Positions 42,775-51,883 of a DNA stretch of 62,391 nucleotides are shown piece after piece (the first letter of the stretch is position 1; every line of letters begins with the position of its first letter). The DNA lies in IMG/VR virus record IMGVR_UViG_3300046004_001609, positions 1-62,391 of that record. The stretch is one strand, 5' to 3'. The position numbers and the translations under genes were made by a program. A model generated the notes under the pieces. The model was not told the DNA's origin. It did not search any database and was given only the letters and a program-made list of their open reading frames with translations. The DNA is from a virus.

Positions 42775-43305
42775 ATGAAAATAGGATTTACAGGAACAGT
42801 CTCGGTTGGAAAAACCACATTAGTAAAATCGCTACAAGAATTACCTGAATTTAAACACTATAATTTTTCTACTGAACGTAGTAAATATTTACGTGATTTA
42901 GGTATACCTTTAAATACGGATAGTACATTAAAAGGACAAACAGTATTCTTAGCAGAAAGATGCAGTGAATTAATTCAAACAAACGTTATAACGGATAGAA
43001 CAGTAATAGATGTTATGGCATTTACACTCAATGCTCAATCAATTGACATCGCAGATAAACACGGATTTGAAGAATATGCTTCTCGTTTTATTGATGAATA
43101 TGATTGGATATTTTATGTAAGCCCATCAGGTGTAGGTATTGAAGATAATAATGTACGTACTACAGATGCTGAATATCGTAAACAAATAGATAAAACAATT
43201 AAACATTTATGTTCTTTAAATTTAGACCGTATCCAAAATTTTGGTATTATAACGGGTTCTAATGAGGATAGAATCAGACAAATACAATCTTATTTAAATT
43301 TGTAA
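42775..43305 (+). CDS. P-loop kinase, NadR/AAA_28-like, 176 aa
   Basis: The ATG at 42775 is chosen because it places the Walker A motif GTVSVGKT at residues 7-14 and lies after the terminator hairpin. The pattern KSLQELPEFKHYNFSTERSK, then VITDRTVIDVMAFTLNAQSI, resembles nucleoside/nicotinamide-riboside-type kinases (NadR-like ATPase fold). It would phosphorylate a small molecule. Together with the NMNAT-like domain of the 787-aa protein it could belong to an NAD-related pathway, but the substrate is not shown. Confidence 0.75.
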   Translation: MKIGFTGTVSVGKTTLVKSLQELPEFKHYNFSTERSKYLRDLGIPLNTDSTLKGQTVFLAERCSELIQTNVITDRTVIDVMAFTLNAQSIDIADKHGFEEYASRFIDEYDWIFYVSPSGVGIEDNNVRTTDAEYRKQIDKTIKHLCSLNLDRIQNFGIITGSNEDRIRQIQSYLNL

Positions 43306-43318
43306 TATTTATAATAAA
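43304..43318 (+). promoter_or_regulatory. Late-type promoter motif
   Basis: AATATTTATAATAAA is an exact consensus copy that starts within the stop codon of the kinase gene, 11 bases before the 43330 start. Confidence 0.65.
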
Positions 43319-43329
43319 ACTCTACATAA

Positions 43330-44202
43330 ATGAAACGCAAAGACTTATATAAATACATTCGTACTGAAATTATTAATGAATTAACTGAGGATGCAACAGC
43401 AATGGTAACTAGCAAAGCTGGTACTAAATCAGTATCATATAAAAATCCAACAGAATTAGATGCTTTAAAAAGAGATTCTAATGTATCAAGTATTACTACT
43501 ACAGCAGGTCAAAAAATTAAAGAGGCTCGTAAAGGTAGTAGTATCAAAGCTGGTGAAAATTTTGCTGCTATTAAAAGTGCATATGCCGGTAGTATAATTG
43601 AAAGAATTTTAAATAAAATTGAAGAAGCAGGTGATGCAGGTGTAACACCAAAAGAAATAATGGTGGCTGTAGGTATTAAAGCCCCATCTCAATTAAATCC
43701 AATAATGAGAGAACTTATGGAATTAGGTGCTATTTCAGGTCCACCTCCAAGAGAAGAAGCTGAACCAGAAGAAATTACACCTGAAGATGATTTAGCAAGT
43801 ATCGGCATTCCAAAAGTAACTGACAACCCAGAAGATAAAGAAGTAGATGACGATGAATTAGTTGTAGCGGATGATGAATATTACAAATCAGAAGAGGAAG
43901 AAGATTCAACTGAAGAAGAACCTAAAGTAATAGATATTAAAGCTGCAGATAAAGAAGCTGAAAAAGTAGTAGGTGGAAACTCAAATGCTAAAAAATTATC
44001 TCCTGCAGATGAAGAAAAATATACTAAACTTAAAGCCGGTATAATAGCAAAAATAACAAAAATCAAAAAATTACCAGTGGCAAAACGAGTAACATCAGAT
44101 GACTTTAAAATTTTAAAACAATTAATTGCTAGAGAAGATGTTAAAAAATTATTTAAAGATAAAGGTGTTAGTTTAAAAAATGTAGTTTCAGATGTAATGT
44201 AA
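43330..44202 (+). CDS. Winged-helix protein with capsid-targeting-like leader, 290 aa
   Basis: The leader MKRKDLYKYIRTEIINELTE is followed by D (LTE-D junction). Residues about 88-140 (IERILNKIEEAGDAGVTPKE, IMVAVGIKAPSQLNPIMREL, MELGAISG) are a winged-helix domain similar to the 100-aa neighbour. A long acidic disordered middle follows, then a C-terminal helical domain (LPVAKRVTSDDFKILKQLIA). It is probably DNA-binding. Role as cargo or late regulator is inference. Confidence 0.7.
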   Translation: MKRKDLYKYIRTEIINELTEDATAMVTSKAGTKSVSYKNPTELDALKRDSNVSSITTTAGQKIKEARKGSSIKAGENFAAIKSAYAGSIIERILNKIEEAGDAGVTPKEIMVAVGIKAPSQLNPIMRELMELGAISGPPPREEAEPEEITPEDDLASIGIPKVTDNPEDKEVDDDELVVADDEYYKSEEEEDSTEEEPKVIDIKAADKEAEKVVGGNSNAKKLSPADEEKYTKLKAGIIAKITKIKKLPVAKRVTSDDFKILKQLIAREDVKKLFKDKGVSLKNVVSDVM

Positions 44203-44203
44203 T

Positions 44204-44785
44204 ATGAAGAAAAATAAATTTTATTTTATTATTATTTTAATTTTAATCATTATCATTTTTTTACAAAAATGTATTGGTGATGGATTAGGTAGAAAAGATA
44301 AAACTATTCATGATACTATTACTACTATAGATACATCATATATTACAATTACTAAAGAGATTCCAAAATATACTCCAAAATGGAATATAAAAATACAATA
44401 TACTCACGATACAATTAAAGTAATTGATACAGCATATGTAATAGGAGATTATTATTCTACATATGTTTATAAAGATTCATTAATAACAGATACTTTAAAA
44501 GTATACATAAATGATTCTATATCTCAAAATAAAATTAAAATAAGAGATATAAAATATAAAATTACATTACCTATAGTAACTATTACTAATAACATAACTA
44601 AAAGAAGAAATGAATTTTATTATGGATTTAACATAGCAGGCGAAAAATCAGGAATAAATAGTTTTGGCCCAGAATTAATGTTAAAAACAAAAAACAGTTC
44701 AGCATATGGAATTGGGGTTGGATTAAATAGAAATTTCCAACCAATAATAAGTTTTAAAATGTACTGGAAGATAGGAAAAAAATAA
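44204..44785 (+). CDS. Membrane-anchored beta-rich protein, 193 aa
   Basis: The N-terminal anchor MKKNKFYFIIILILIIIIFL is followed by a Cys and a periplasmic-looking domain. That domain has short DT repeats (TIHDTITTIDTSYITITKEI, THDTIKVIDTAYVIGDYYST) and a C-terminal beta stretch (EFYYGFNIAGEKSGINSFGP). The layout suits an inner-membrane-anchored lysis or envelope protein (spanin-like), but I cannot confirm it. It is one base from the terminase start. Confidence 0.55.
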   Translation: MKKNKFYFIIILILIIIIFLQKCIGDGLGRKDKTIHDTITTIDTSYITITKEIPKYTPKWNIKIQYTHDTIKVIDTAYVIGDYYSTYVYKDSLITDTLKVYINDSISQNKIKIRDIKYKITLPIVTITNNITKRRNEFYYGFNIAGEKSGINSFGPELMLKTKNSSAYGIGVGLNRNFQPIISFKMYWKIGKK

Positions 44786-46357
44786 ATGTCACAAGATTTA
44801 AAACAAATAATAAGAGATGAATATATTCTTTGCGCAAAGGATCCAAGTCACTTTATGCGTAAGTACTGTAATATCCAACATCCTCAACGCGGGCGAGTTA
44901 TATTTAATTTATACCCGTTCCAGGCTAAAGTATTAAATCTATGGAAAGAAAATCAATATTCTATAGTACTAAAATCTAGACAGTTAGGTATATCAACATT
45001 AGCAGCAGGATATTCTTTATGGTTAATGACTTTTCATAAAGACAAAAACGTACTTTGTTTAGCTACCAAGCAGGAAACTGCTAAAAACATGGTAACTAAA
45101 GTAAAATTTATGTATGACAATTTACCATCATGGTTAAAAGTACCACATGAAGAAAATAATAAATTAACATTAAGATTAACTAATGGATCACAAGTTAAAG
45201 CGGTATCAGCAGCTGGTGATGCAGGTAGATCTGAAGCAGTATCTTTATTAATAATAGATGAGGCTGCATTTATTGAAAATATCGAACCAATTTGGGCCTC
45301 AGCTCAACAAACCTTAGCTACAGGTGGTGGAGCAATTGTATTATCAACTCCATTTGGTACAGGTAACTGGTTCCATAAAACATGGGTTGAAGCAGAATCT
45401 CAAAATAATGACTTTTTACCAATTAAATTACCTTGGTATGTACATCCAGAACGAGATGAAAGTTGGAGAAAAGAACAAGATAGAAAATTAGGTGATCCTA
45501 GATTAGCAGCTCAAGAATGTGACTGTGACTTTACAACATCTGGTGATGTAGTATATTATCCTGAACATCTTGAATATATGAGTACTACTCATGTAGTTGA
45601 TCCAATGGAAAGAAGAGGAGTAGATAGAAATTTATGGATATGGGAATCCCCAGATTATACAAGAAATTACATAGTATCAGCTGACGTTGCTAGAGGAGAT
45701 GGAAAGGATTATTCAGCATTCCATATATTTGATTTAGAGACTAATGCACAAGTAGCTGAATATAGAGGACAAATATCCCCTAAAGAATTTGGATATATGT
45801 TAGTAGGTATAGCTACCGAATATAACGAAGCAATGTTAGTAGTTGAAAATGCAAACATTGGTTGGTCGACATTAGACTCAATTATAGAAAGAGGATATAG
45901 AAATCTATATTATTCATCTAAGGGTGACTCTTCAGCTTCTGATTCGTATCTTAGTCAATATGAAGATCAATCAAAAATGACACCTGGTTTTACTATGTCA
46001 TTAAGAACTCGCCCATTGTTAATTAACAAAGGAAGAGAATATTTTGGTGATCACAGTGTTATACTTAGATCAAAACGTTTAATAGAAGAAATGAAAGTAT
46101 TTATTTGGAGAAACGGAAGAGCAGAAGCACAATCAGGGTACAATGACGATTTAGTTATGTCTTACAGTATAGCAATGTACGTTAGAGATACAGCATTAAA
46201 GAATAAACAACAAGGAATAGAATTAACTAAAGCAGCAATAAACAATATATCAAGACCAAATCAACAACAAGGGGCTTACTTCGCATCGGGAAAGGATAAT
46301 CCATACTCAATGACTGTAGGCAACAATCAAAGTGAAGATATTTCTTGGTTACTCTAA
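44786..46357 (+). CDS. terL: Terminase large subunit (T4 gp17-like), 523 aa
   Basis: The ATPase motor has Walker A SRQLGIST (64-71) and Walker B LLIIDEAA (154-161), with LSTPFGTGNWFHK as the coupling motif. The C-terminal nuclease domain carries the first catalytic Asp in YIVSADVARGDGKDYSAFHI (about 290-310), then LVVENANIGWSTLDSIIE, and YNDDLVMSYSIAM near 455-467. It is somewhat shorter than T4 gp17 (610 aa). The enzyme cuts concatemers and pumps DNA into proheads. The portal gene follows directly, with no sheath or tube genes between. Confidence 0.95.
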   Translation: MSQDLKQIIRDEYILCAKDPSHFMRKYCNIQHPQRGRVIFNLYPFQAKVLNLWKENQYSIVLKSRQLGISTLAAGYSLWLMTFHKDKNVLCLATKQETAKNMVTKVKFMYDNLPSWLKVPHEENNKLTLRLTNGSQVKAVSAAGDAGRSEAVSLLIIDEAAFIENIEPIWASAQQTLATGGGAIVLSTPFGTGNWFHKTWVEAESQNNDFLPIKLPWYVHPERDESWRKEQDRKLGDPRLAAQECDCDFTTSGDVVYYPEHLEYMSTTHVVDPMERRGVDRNLWIWESPDYTRNYIVSADVARGDGKDYSAFHIFDLETNAQVAEYRGQISPKEFGYMLVGIATEYNEAMLVVENANIGWSTLDSIIERGYRNLYYSSKGDSSASDSYLSQYEDQSKMTPGFTMSLRTRPLLINKGREYFGDHSVILRSKRLIEEMKVFIWRNGRAEAQSGYNDDLVMSYSIAMYVRDTALKNKQQGIELTKAAINNISRPNQQQGAYFASGKDNPYSMTVGNNQSEDISWLL

Positions 46358-46366
46358 AAATAAAAA

Positions 46367-48232
46367 ATGGCAAATACAGACATATTTTCAAGACTAAAAA
46401 GATTATTTTCAACAGATGTAATTATCCGAAATGAGGGTGGAAACGACATTAAAGTAATTGATGTTAACTCTATTCAAAATAGTGGCCAATATCAAACTAA
46501 CTCATTAGGTGATCGATATAGTAGAATTTATTCTCAAAACGCTACTTCACTTTATGGACAACAATTAAATGTCAATTATCAGTACTTAAGAGCACAATTA
46601 TACTCTGATTATGACGTAATGGATACTGATGCTATTATAGCTTCAGCATTAGATATCATCGCTGATGAATGTTCATTAAAGAATGAAATGGGTGAAGTAT
46701 TACAAATTCGTAGTTCAGATGAAGATATACAAAAAATATTATACAACTTATTCTATGATGTTTTAAATATAGAATTTAACATGTGGTCATGGGTTAGACA
46801 AATGTGTAAATATGGAGATTTTTTCTTGAAATTAGATATTTCAGAAAAATTTGGAGTATATAATGTTATTCCTTACACTGCATATCATATCATGCGTCAA
46901 GAAAATTATGATATAAAAAATCCACAATCAATAAGATTCAGATTTAGTCCAGATGGTTATGTTGGTGGTACAGGACAATTTACAGTTCCTAATCAACAAT
47001 TTGACGAAACAAATGGTATATATTTTGATAATTTTGAGATGGCTCATTTTAGATTATTAACGGATGTTAACTACCTTCCCTATGGTCGTTCATATCTTGA
47101 ACCAGCTCGTAAATTATTTAAACAATATACATTGATGGAAGATGCTATGTTAATTCATAGAATTTCCCGTGCACCTGAAAAACGTGTATTTTATATAAAT
47201 GTTGGTGCTATTCCTCCTAATGAAGTAGAAAACTTTATGAAGAAGACAATCACTACAATGAAAAAAACTCCATATATGGATCATCAAACTGGTGAATATA
47301 ATTTAAAATACAACATGCAAAACATGTTAGAAGATTTTTACATCCCAGTTCGTGGTAATGACACATCAACTAAAATTGAAACAACCAAAGGTTTAGAGTA
47401 TGATGGTATTAAGGATGTTGAATATTTAAGAGATAAGTTATTTGCTGCCCTTAAAGTACCTAAAGCATTTATGGGTTACGAAAAAGATTTAACTGGTAAA
47501 GCAACATTAGCAGCTGAAGATATTCGTTTTGCTCGTACAATTGACAGAATTCAACGTATTATATTATCTGAATTAAATAAAATAGCATTAGTACATTTAT
47601 ATACTCAAGGCTTTATTGGTGAATCATTAACTAATTTTGAAATTTCATTAACAACTCCATCAATTATTTACGATCAAGAACGTATTGCGTTAATGAAAGA
47701 AAAAGTCGATTTAGCTAAAAATATTATGGAAGCCCAATTATTACCAACTGATTGGATATATCACAATGTGTTTCACTTTAGTGAAGACCAATTTGATGAA
47801 TATAGAGATTTAATATTACAAGATGCTAAACGCAAATTCAGATTGGGTCAAGTAACTGAAGAAGGTAATGATCCATTAGAAACAGGTAAATCTTATGGTA
47901 CACCACATGATTTAGCTTCATTATATGGTAAAGGTAGAACAATATCTGACCCAGGAAATGTACCAGCTGGATATGAAGATGATACTACTTTAGGACGTCC
48001 TGAAAAAAAAGTGTCAAATATTAATACACAAGATAATGTATTTGGTAAAGATAGATTAGGTAGAGATTCAATGAAAAACGATGATCAACAAAAATATAAT
48101 GGTAAAATTAACGAGAATGCTCAAATTACATATCTAAAAAATAAACAATTCTTAACTGAATTGGATAAAAAATTAGTATTTCAAACTGATAAAGCTAAAG
48201 AATCATTGTTAGATGAAAATCGACTTTCATAG
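46367..48232 (+). CDS. gp20: Portal protein (T4 gp20-like), 621 aa
   Basis: The sequence follows the gp20 order: N-terminal DIFSRLKRLFSTDVIIRNEG, then YDVMDTDAIIASALDIIADE, the SLEPARKLFKQYTLMEDAML-type stem block (SYLEPARKLFKQYTLMEDAM), RISRAPEKRVFYINVGAIPP, and TKGLEYDGIKDVEYLRDKLF with ALKVPKAFMGYEKDLTGKAT. It is longer than T4 gp20 (524 aa), owing to a C-terminal tail that ends in basic and acidic disordered sequence. Twelve copies form the DNA entry vertex and dock terminase and neck. Confidence 0.93.
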   Translation: MANTDIFSRLKRLFSTDVIIRNEGGNDIKVIDVNSIQNSGQYQTNSLGDRYSRIYSQNATSLYGQQLNVNYQYLRAQLYSDYDVMDTDAIIASALDIIADECSLKNEMGEVLQIRSSDEDIQKILYNLFYDVLNIEFNMWSWVRQMCKYGDFFLKLDISEKFGVYNVIPYTAYHIMRQENYDIKNPQSIRFRFSPDGYVGGTGQFTVPNQQFDETNGIYFDNFEMAHFRLLTDVNYLPYGRSYLEPARKLFKQYTLMEDAMLIHRISRAPEKRVFYINVGAIPPNEVENFMKKTITTMKKTPYMDHQTGEYNLKYNMQNMLEDFYIPVRGNDTSTKIETTKGLEYDGIKDVEYLRDKLFAALKVPKAFMGYEKDLTGKATLAAEDIRFARTIDRIQRIILSELNKIALVHLYTQGFIGESLTNFEISLTTPSIIYDQERIALMKEKVDLAKNIMEAQLLPTDWIYHNVFHFSEDQFDEYRDLILQDAKRKFRLGQVTEEGNDPLETGKSYGTPHDLASLYGKGRTISDPGNVPAGYEDDTTLGRPEKKVSNINTQDNVFGKDRLGRDSMKNDDQQKYNGKINENAQITYLKNKQFLTELDKKLVFQTDKAKESLLDENRLS

Positions 48233-48288
48233 TCGATAAAAATAATTCTACAATATATAAAAATTTTGCGTTTAAATCCAAAAATTAA

Positions 48289-48305
48289 CATATGTATAAT
48301 AAAAA
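48289..48305 (+). promoter_or_regulatory. Late-type promoter motif variant
   Basis: ACATATGTATAATAAAA is the same G-containing variant found at 2241, lying 12 bases before the 48317 start. Confidence 0.4.
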
Positions 48306-48316
48306 TAACTATTTAA

Positions 48317-49174
48317 ATGCTAATAAAACATTCTAAGTACAAAAACACGGGCATTTTATTCGAATTGTTAGTAAGACAGATTACAGCAGATACATTATCT
48401 GGTAAAAATTCTGAGGCAACTAATATATTAAAGAAACACTTTAGCAAAACAGAATTAGGCCGTGAATACAAATTATATGATAGTTTACTTAAACGCACTA
48501 ATTTGTCAGAAGGTAAAGCAGAACTTATAATTAACACAGTATTAGAAAGTGCTAAGCAATTAAATCGTACGTCGCTTAAAAAACAAAAATACAATTTAAT
48601 TAATGAGATTAAAAAACATTACAATTTAGAAGAATTTTTTAAAACCAAACTTCCAAATTATAAATCTCATGCCGCAATTTATACGTTAATTGAGTCATAT
48701 AGTGATGGTAAAAACGTATCTCATGAACAAACTATAACTAATAAATTAGTATTATTAGAACATATATCTGCATCTCCTAAAGTAACAAAATCAACAGATA
48801 CATTTATGAATGAATTTGCTAAGGAAGATAAAGATACTCGAATATTAACTTATAAAATATTATTAGAAAAATTCAACTCTAAATACTCAGATTTTAGTAA
48901 TAATAAAAAATCCATTCTTAAAGAATTTATTAATAGTGTAGATAACACAAATAAATTAAAAGAATTTTACAATTCTAAAATTAATGAAATTAAAAGTGAA
49001 CTTGTTACATTAAATAAAAAAACCAAAAACCAAATTACTAAAATTAAAATAAATGAAGTATCTACACTTTTGGTTAAATTAGATAAAAATGATAAAGTAA
49101 CTAACGATCAATTAGTAAATTTACTTCAACATTGTGATTTATTAGAAGAACTACATTTAATTAATGGAAAATAA
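48317..49174 (+). CDS. Head-module protein, 285 aa
   Basis: Not named. It is an almost entirely helical, Lys-rich protein that starts MLIKHSKYKNTGILFELLVR and has conserved-looking ELLVRQITADTLSGKNSEAT. It lies between portal and protease, where T4 has the prohead core genes 67 and 68. A core, packaging or scaffold-assisting role is likely. It overlaps the next gene by 11 bases. Confidence 0.6.
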   Translation: MLIKHSKYKNTGILFELLVRQITADTLSGKNSEATNILKKHFSKTELGREYKLYDSLLKRTNLSEGKAELIINTVLESAKQLNRTSLKKQKYNLINEIKKHYNLEEFFKTKLPNYKSHAAIYTLIESYSDGKNVSHEQTITNKLVLLEHISASPKVTKSTDTFMNEFAKEDKDTRILTYKILLEKFNSKYSDFSNNKKSILKEFINSVDNTNKLKEFYNSKINEIKSELVTLNKKTKNQITKIKINEVSTLLVKLDKNDKVTNDQLVNLLQHCDLLEELHLINGK

Positions 49175-49916
49175 AGAACCAACAGGATTTGAATTTAGCG
49201 ACCCAAAAACTGACACAGAAACAGGTAAAATTTCTTGGGATGTTAAGTACAAAGCTGATTATGCATTAGTATATAAAAGATTTAAGGAACTTAATAAAGT
49301 ACTTAAGGATTTTACAACATATGATGAAGTTAGAAAAGATCTTAAATTAATGGAAATTAATAAGTGGTTTAATACTTTATACAATACATTTAGAACTCAC
49401 CTCAGAAGAGAATATCCAAACCAATATAAACAACTACAAACAATAGATGAAAATCTAGTTAAAGAACTTGTTCGTAAAGCATTAGAAGAAGAAAGTGCTA
49501 CTGGAGCGGGTGCAGGTGCTGGTTCATTTACACCAGGTGAAGGAGCTCAATATGCTACTAAATATGCATATAATCCAAACAAAAAAGCTAAAGGCGCTGA
49601 AAATATTTATTACTATAAGTTAGGTTTCAAACCAGTTAATACTAAAAATTTAGATGAAAATGAAGAATCATCACAATCATATGTTGATTCATTAAATTTG
49701 TCAGATCCAGCTTTAAAACAATTCGTAGACACTAGAATAACAGATTTTGATAAAATAGAAGATAAGATAAATACTTTACTTCCATTACTAAAAAAGGCTA
49801 AAACTGAAACAATGGAGTATTACAAAATATCTCCTGATTTTAAAATTAAATACGGTACGGATTTAGCAGTAGATTACTTAGACGACTTAATAACATTATT
49901 TAAAGACAAAAAATAA
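49164..49916 (+). CDS. Head-module protein, 250 aa
   Basis: Not named. The N-terminal half is helical (ALVYKRFKELNKVLKDFTTY, WFNTLYNTFRTHLRREYPNQ), followed by a peptide-like ENLVKELVRKALEEESATGA. An Ala/Gly-rich loop (GAGAGAGSFTPGEGAQYATK) then leads to a C-terminal helical part. The KELVRKALEEES stretch resembles the recurring amphipathic peptide, with possible E cleavage sites. Position suggests a prohead core component. Confidence 0.55.
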   Translation: MENKEPTGFEFSDPKTDTETGKISWDVKYKADYALVYKRFKELNKVLKDFTTYDEVRKDLKLMEINKWFNTLYNTFRTHLRREYPNQYKQLQTIDENLVKELVRKALEEESATGAGAGAGSFTPGEGAQYATKYAYNPNKKAKGAENIYYYKLGFKPVNTKNLDENEESSQSYVDSLNLSDPALKQFVDTRITDFDKIEDKINTLLPLLKKAKTETMEYYKISPDFKIKYGTDLAVDYLDDLITLFKDKK

Positions 49917-49917
49917 A

Positions 49918-51078
49918 ATGGCAACATTACAAGAACACTACAACCAAATTAACGAAGGTAAAGGAAACAAAGCTCAGTTTTTAAAACAAGCTAGAGAATT
50001 ATTCCCTCAACACTTCAATCAATATTCTGACTTTAATACAGTTACAAACGTATTAAAATCTAAACAAATCATCAGTGAATCAAAAACTAATGTTGTCACT
50101 AAAGGATTTGATATCTACGATTGGAAAAAAATATTAGCTGAAGAAGTTAAAGCAGAAGAAAAAACAACATCTAAAGGTGTTATTGATACTCAAAAACATG
50201 CTTACGATAACGTAGACATGAAAAATGCTGATAATATTAACTTCAATGAAATCATGAAAGGATTTTATGCTGAGTTAAAAGATCCAAAAAACCACGATAA
50301 AACTGGTGATGAAATTAAAGCTATGGTTGTTAAAAACTTAGGTAAAGATATTTTACACTATACTAAAGATGGTATGTTTGGTGAAAAGGGATTAGGATTT
50401 ACTACTGAAGCTCCAGGTTTAGGTACTCCAAAAGAACCTAAAGGTAAATTTAAATCGTCAGGATATGGTGATTTAGATACTGAAGTAAAAATCAAAGAAC
50501 TAAAATCAAATGTTCAAGACTCATTAGGTGATAAAGAAGCAGAAACTTCAATGCCTAAAAAAGTTAAAGAAATGTCTGTAACTCCTCAAAATTCAGCTGG
50601 CGTTAAAAAAATGAAAATGCCTGGTGCTGAAAAAACGATGAAGTTGCAAGAAGGTGTAATTAATGAAAACGAAGCAGTTTATGATCAAATAGCCGATTTA
50701 GAACATGATTTGATGTTAGCTAAAAATGATGAACATAAAGCTGAAATCGAAGCAAAAATCAAATCATTAGAAGCAGAATTATTAAATGAAAATGATGAAG
50801 ATGATGATTTATTTAATACTAGAAAAGAAGCAGAAAAATTAGCAATGGATTTATCTCGTTTTAAGAAAAACGAAATTTATTATGTTGAAGAAGAAAATGG
50901 TAAATATAAAGCTGTAGAAAGTATGTATGACGAACCACCAAGAGGTGTATATTTTCAAAATGGAAATAGAAAAGGAGGCTCATACATGCCATCACCAGGA
51001 AATGACCCAAGAAATGTAGATGAATCTAAATTACGTTCTGTAATTAAATCAATGATTAAAGAATCATTAAATAAATAA
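49918..51078 (+). CDS. Prohead core-like protein, 386 aa
   Basis: The protein is Lys/Glu-rich and mostly helical or disordered. Candidate protease sites (IISE-S near residue 55, LQE-G and INE-N near 245) are scattered along it. The C-terminus SKLRSVIKSMIKESLNK is an amphipathic peptide of the recurring class. In T4 such internal core proteins are cut into fragments by gp21 during maturation. The gene lies immediately upstream of the protease gene, 1 base apart. Confidence 0.6.
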   Translation: MATLQEHYNQINEGKGNKAQFLKQARELFPQHFNQYSDFNTVTNVLKSKQIISESKTNVVTKGFDIYDWKKILAEEVKAEEKTTSKGVIDTQKHAYDNVDMKNADNINFNEIMKGFYAELKDPKNHDKTGDEIKAMVVKNLGKDILHYTKDGMFGEKGLGFTTEAPGLGTPKEPKGKFKSSGYGDLDTEVKIKELKSNVQDSLGDKEAETSMPKKVKEMSVTPQNSAGVKKMKMPGAEKTMKLQEGVINENEAVYDQIADLEHDLMLAKNDEHKAEIEAKIKSLEAELLNENDEDDDLFNTRKEAEKLAMDLSRFKKNEIYYVEEENGKYKAVESMYDEPPRGVYFQNGNRKGGSYMPSPGNDPRNVDESKLRSVIKSMIKESLNK

Positions 51079-51079
51079 T

Positions 51080-51682
51080 ATGAAACCATTACTTATAGAA
51101 GTTACCCCATTTGCTATATCACCACAGTCTCTTAATGAGTCTCGTGATAGAGTATCTGGTAACCCATTAGTTGAAGGTATATTAGCTACGTGTGAAGTAA
51201 AAAACGGAAACGGTAGATATTATCCAAAAGAGTTATGGGATCGTGAAATTGATAAATACAATGTTTTGGTTAGAGAAAATAGAGCATTAGGTGAATTAGA
51301 TCATCCCGACTCTCAAATCATTAACTTAAAAAACGTATCTCACAACATCAAGAAACTTTGGTGGAAAGGGGATAAAGTAATGGGAGCAATTGAAATACTA
51401 CCTACACCATCAGGAAACATCTTAAAAGCACTTATTCAAAGTGGTATTAGCGTAGGTGTATCATCTCGTGGAATGGGTAGTTTAAAACAAGTGGGTGAAG
51501 TATTAGAAGTACAAGATGACTTCGAATTATTGTGTTGGGATTTTGTTTCAACCCCATCTAACCCAGGTTCATATATGACTCCATTAAATGAAGGTAAAAC
51601 AACAACATTAAATCCATATAATAAAGTAGATTCTATTATAACAGAAATACTTTGTTCGAATGGGTCTTGTCCAATATTTTAA
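51080..51682 (+). CDS. gp21: Prohead protease (T4 gp21-like), 200 aa
   Basis: The order RVSGNPLVEGILATCEVKNG, NGRYYPKELW, RALGELDHPDSQII (His75) and ISVGVSSRGMGSLKQ (Ser128/129), then CWDFVSTPSNPGSYM matches herpes-type serine proteases of T4-like heads. The catalytic His and Ser are in place. Length fits T4 gp21 (212 aa). It would cleave scaffold, core and other tagged proteins after (L/I)xE sites. The consensus in this phage is a key test for the many tagged proteins. A terminator follows. Confidence 0.92.
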   Translation: MKPLLIEVTPFAISPQSLNESRDRVSGNPLVEGILATCEVKNGNGRYYPKELWDREIDKYNVLVRENRALGELDHPDSQIINLKNVSHNIKKLWWKGDKVMGAIEILPTPSGNILKALIQSGISVGVSSRGMGSLKQVGEVLEVQDDFELLCWDFVSTPSNPGSYMTPLNEGKTTTLNPYNKVDSIITEILCSNGSCPIF

Positions 51683-51708
51683 CCCCCTCTATATAGTATA
51701 TTTAGGCC

Positions 51709-51740
51709 AAAGCGTTCCCTTAAAAAAGGAGCGCTTTTAC
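51709..51740 (+). terminator. Intrinsic terminator
   Basis: Ten-bp stem AAAGCGTTCC / GGAGCGCTTT (one G-U pair) with a 9-base loop and a TTTTACTTTTT tail. It lies 26 bases after the protease gene. Confidence 0.85.
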
Positions 51741-51757
51741 TTTTTCTGCGTTTTTGA

Positions 51758-51765
51758 TATATTTG
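51758..51765 (+). promoter_or_regulatory. Host-type -7 box upstream of scaffold gene
   Basis: TATATTTG is a perfect Bacteroidetes -7 box. A -33 candidate at 51734-51737 (CTTT) at 20-base spacing is weak and lies in the terminator stem. A leader of about 110 bases would precede the scaffold ATG; it holds no clear riboregulator. Confidence 0.45.
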
Positions 51766-51883
51766 CATATATGTATATTAGAATGTGCCCAATTTTATGA
51801 GGCGCTAAATTAATAAAACTTATTACGCTTCGAAGATTCCTTCACATTAAGCGTATTTCCAACAAAAACAAATTAAGGAAAAA

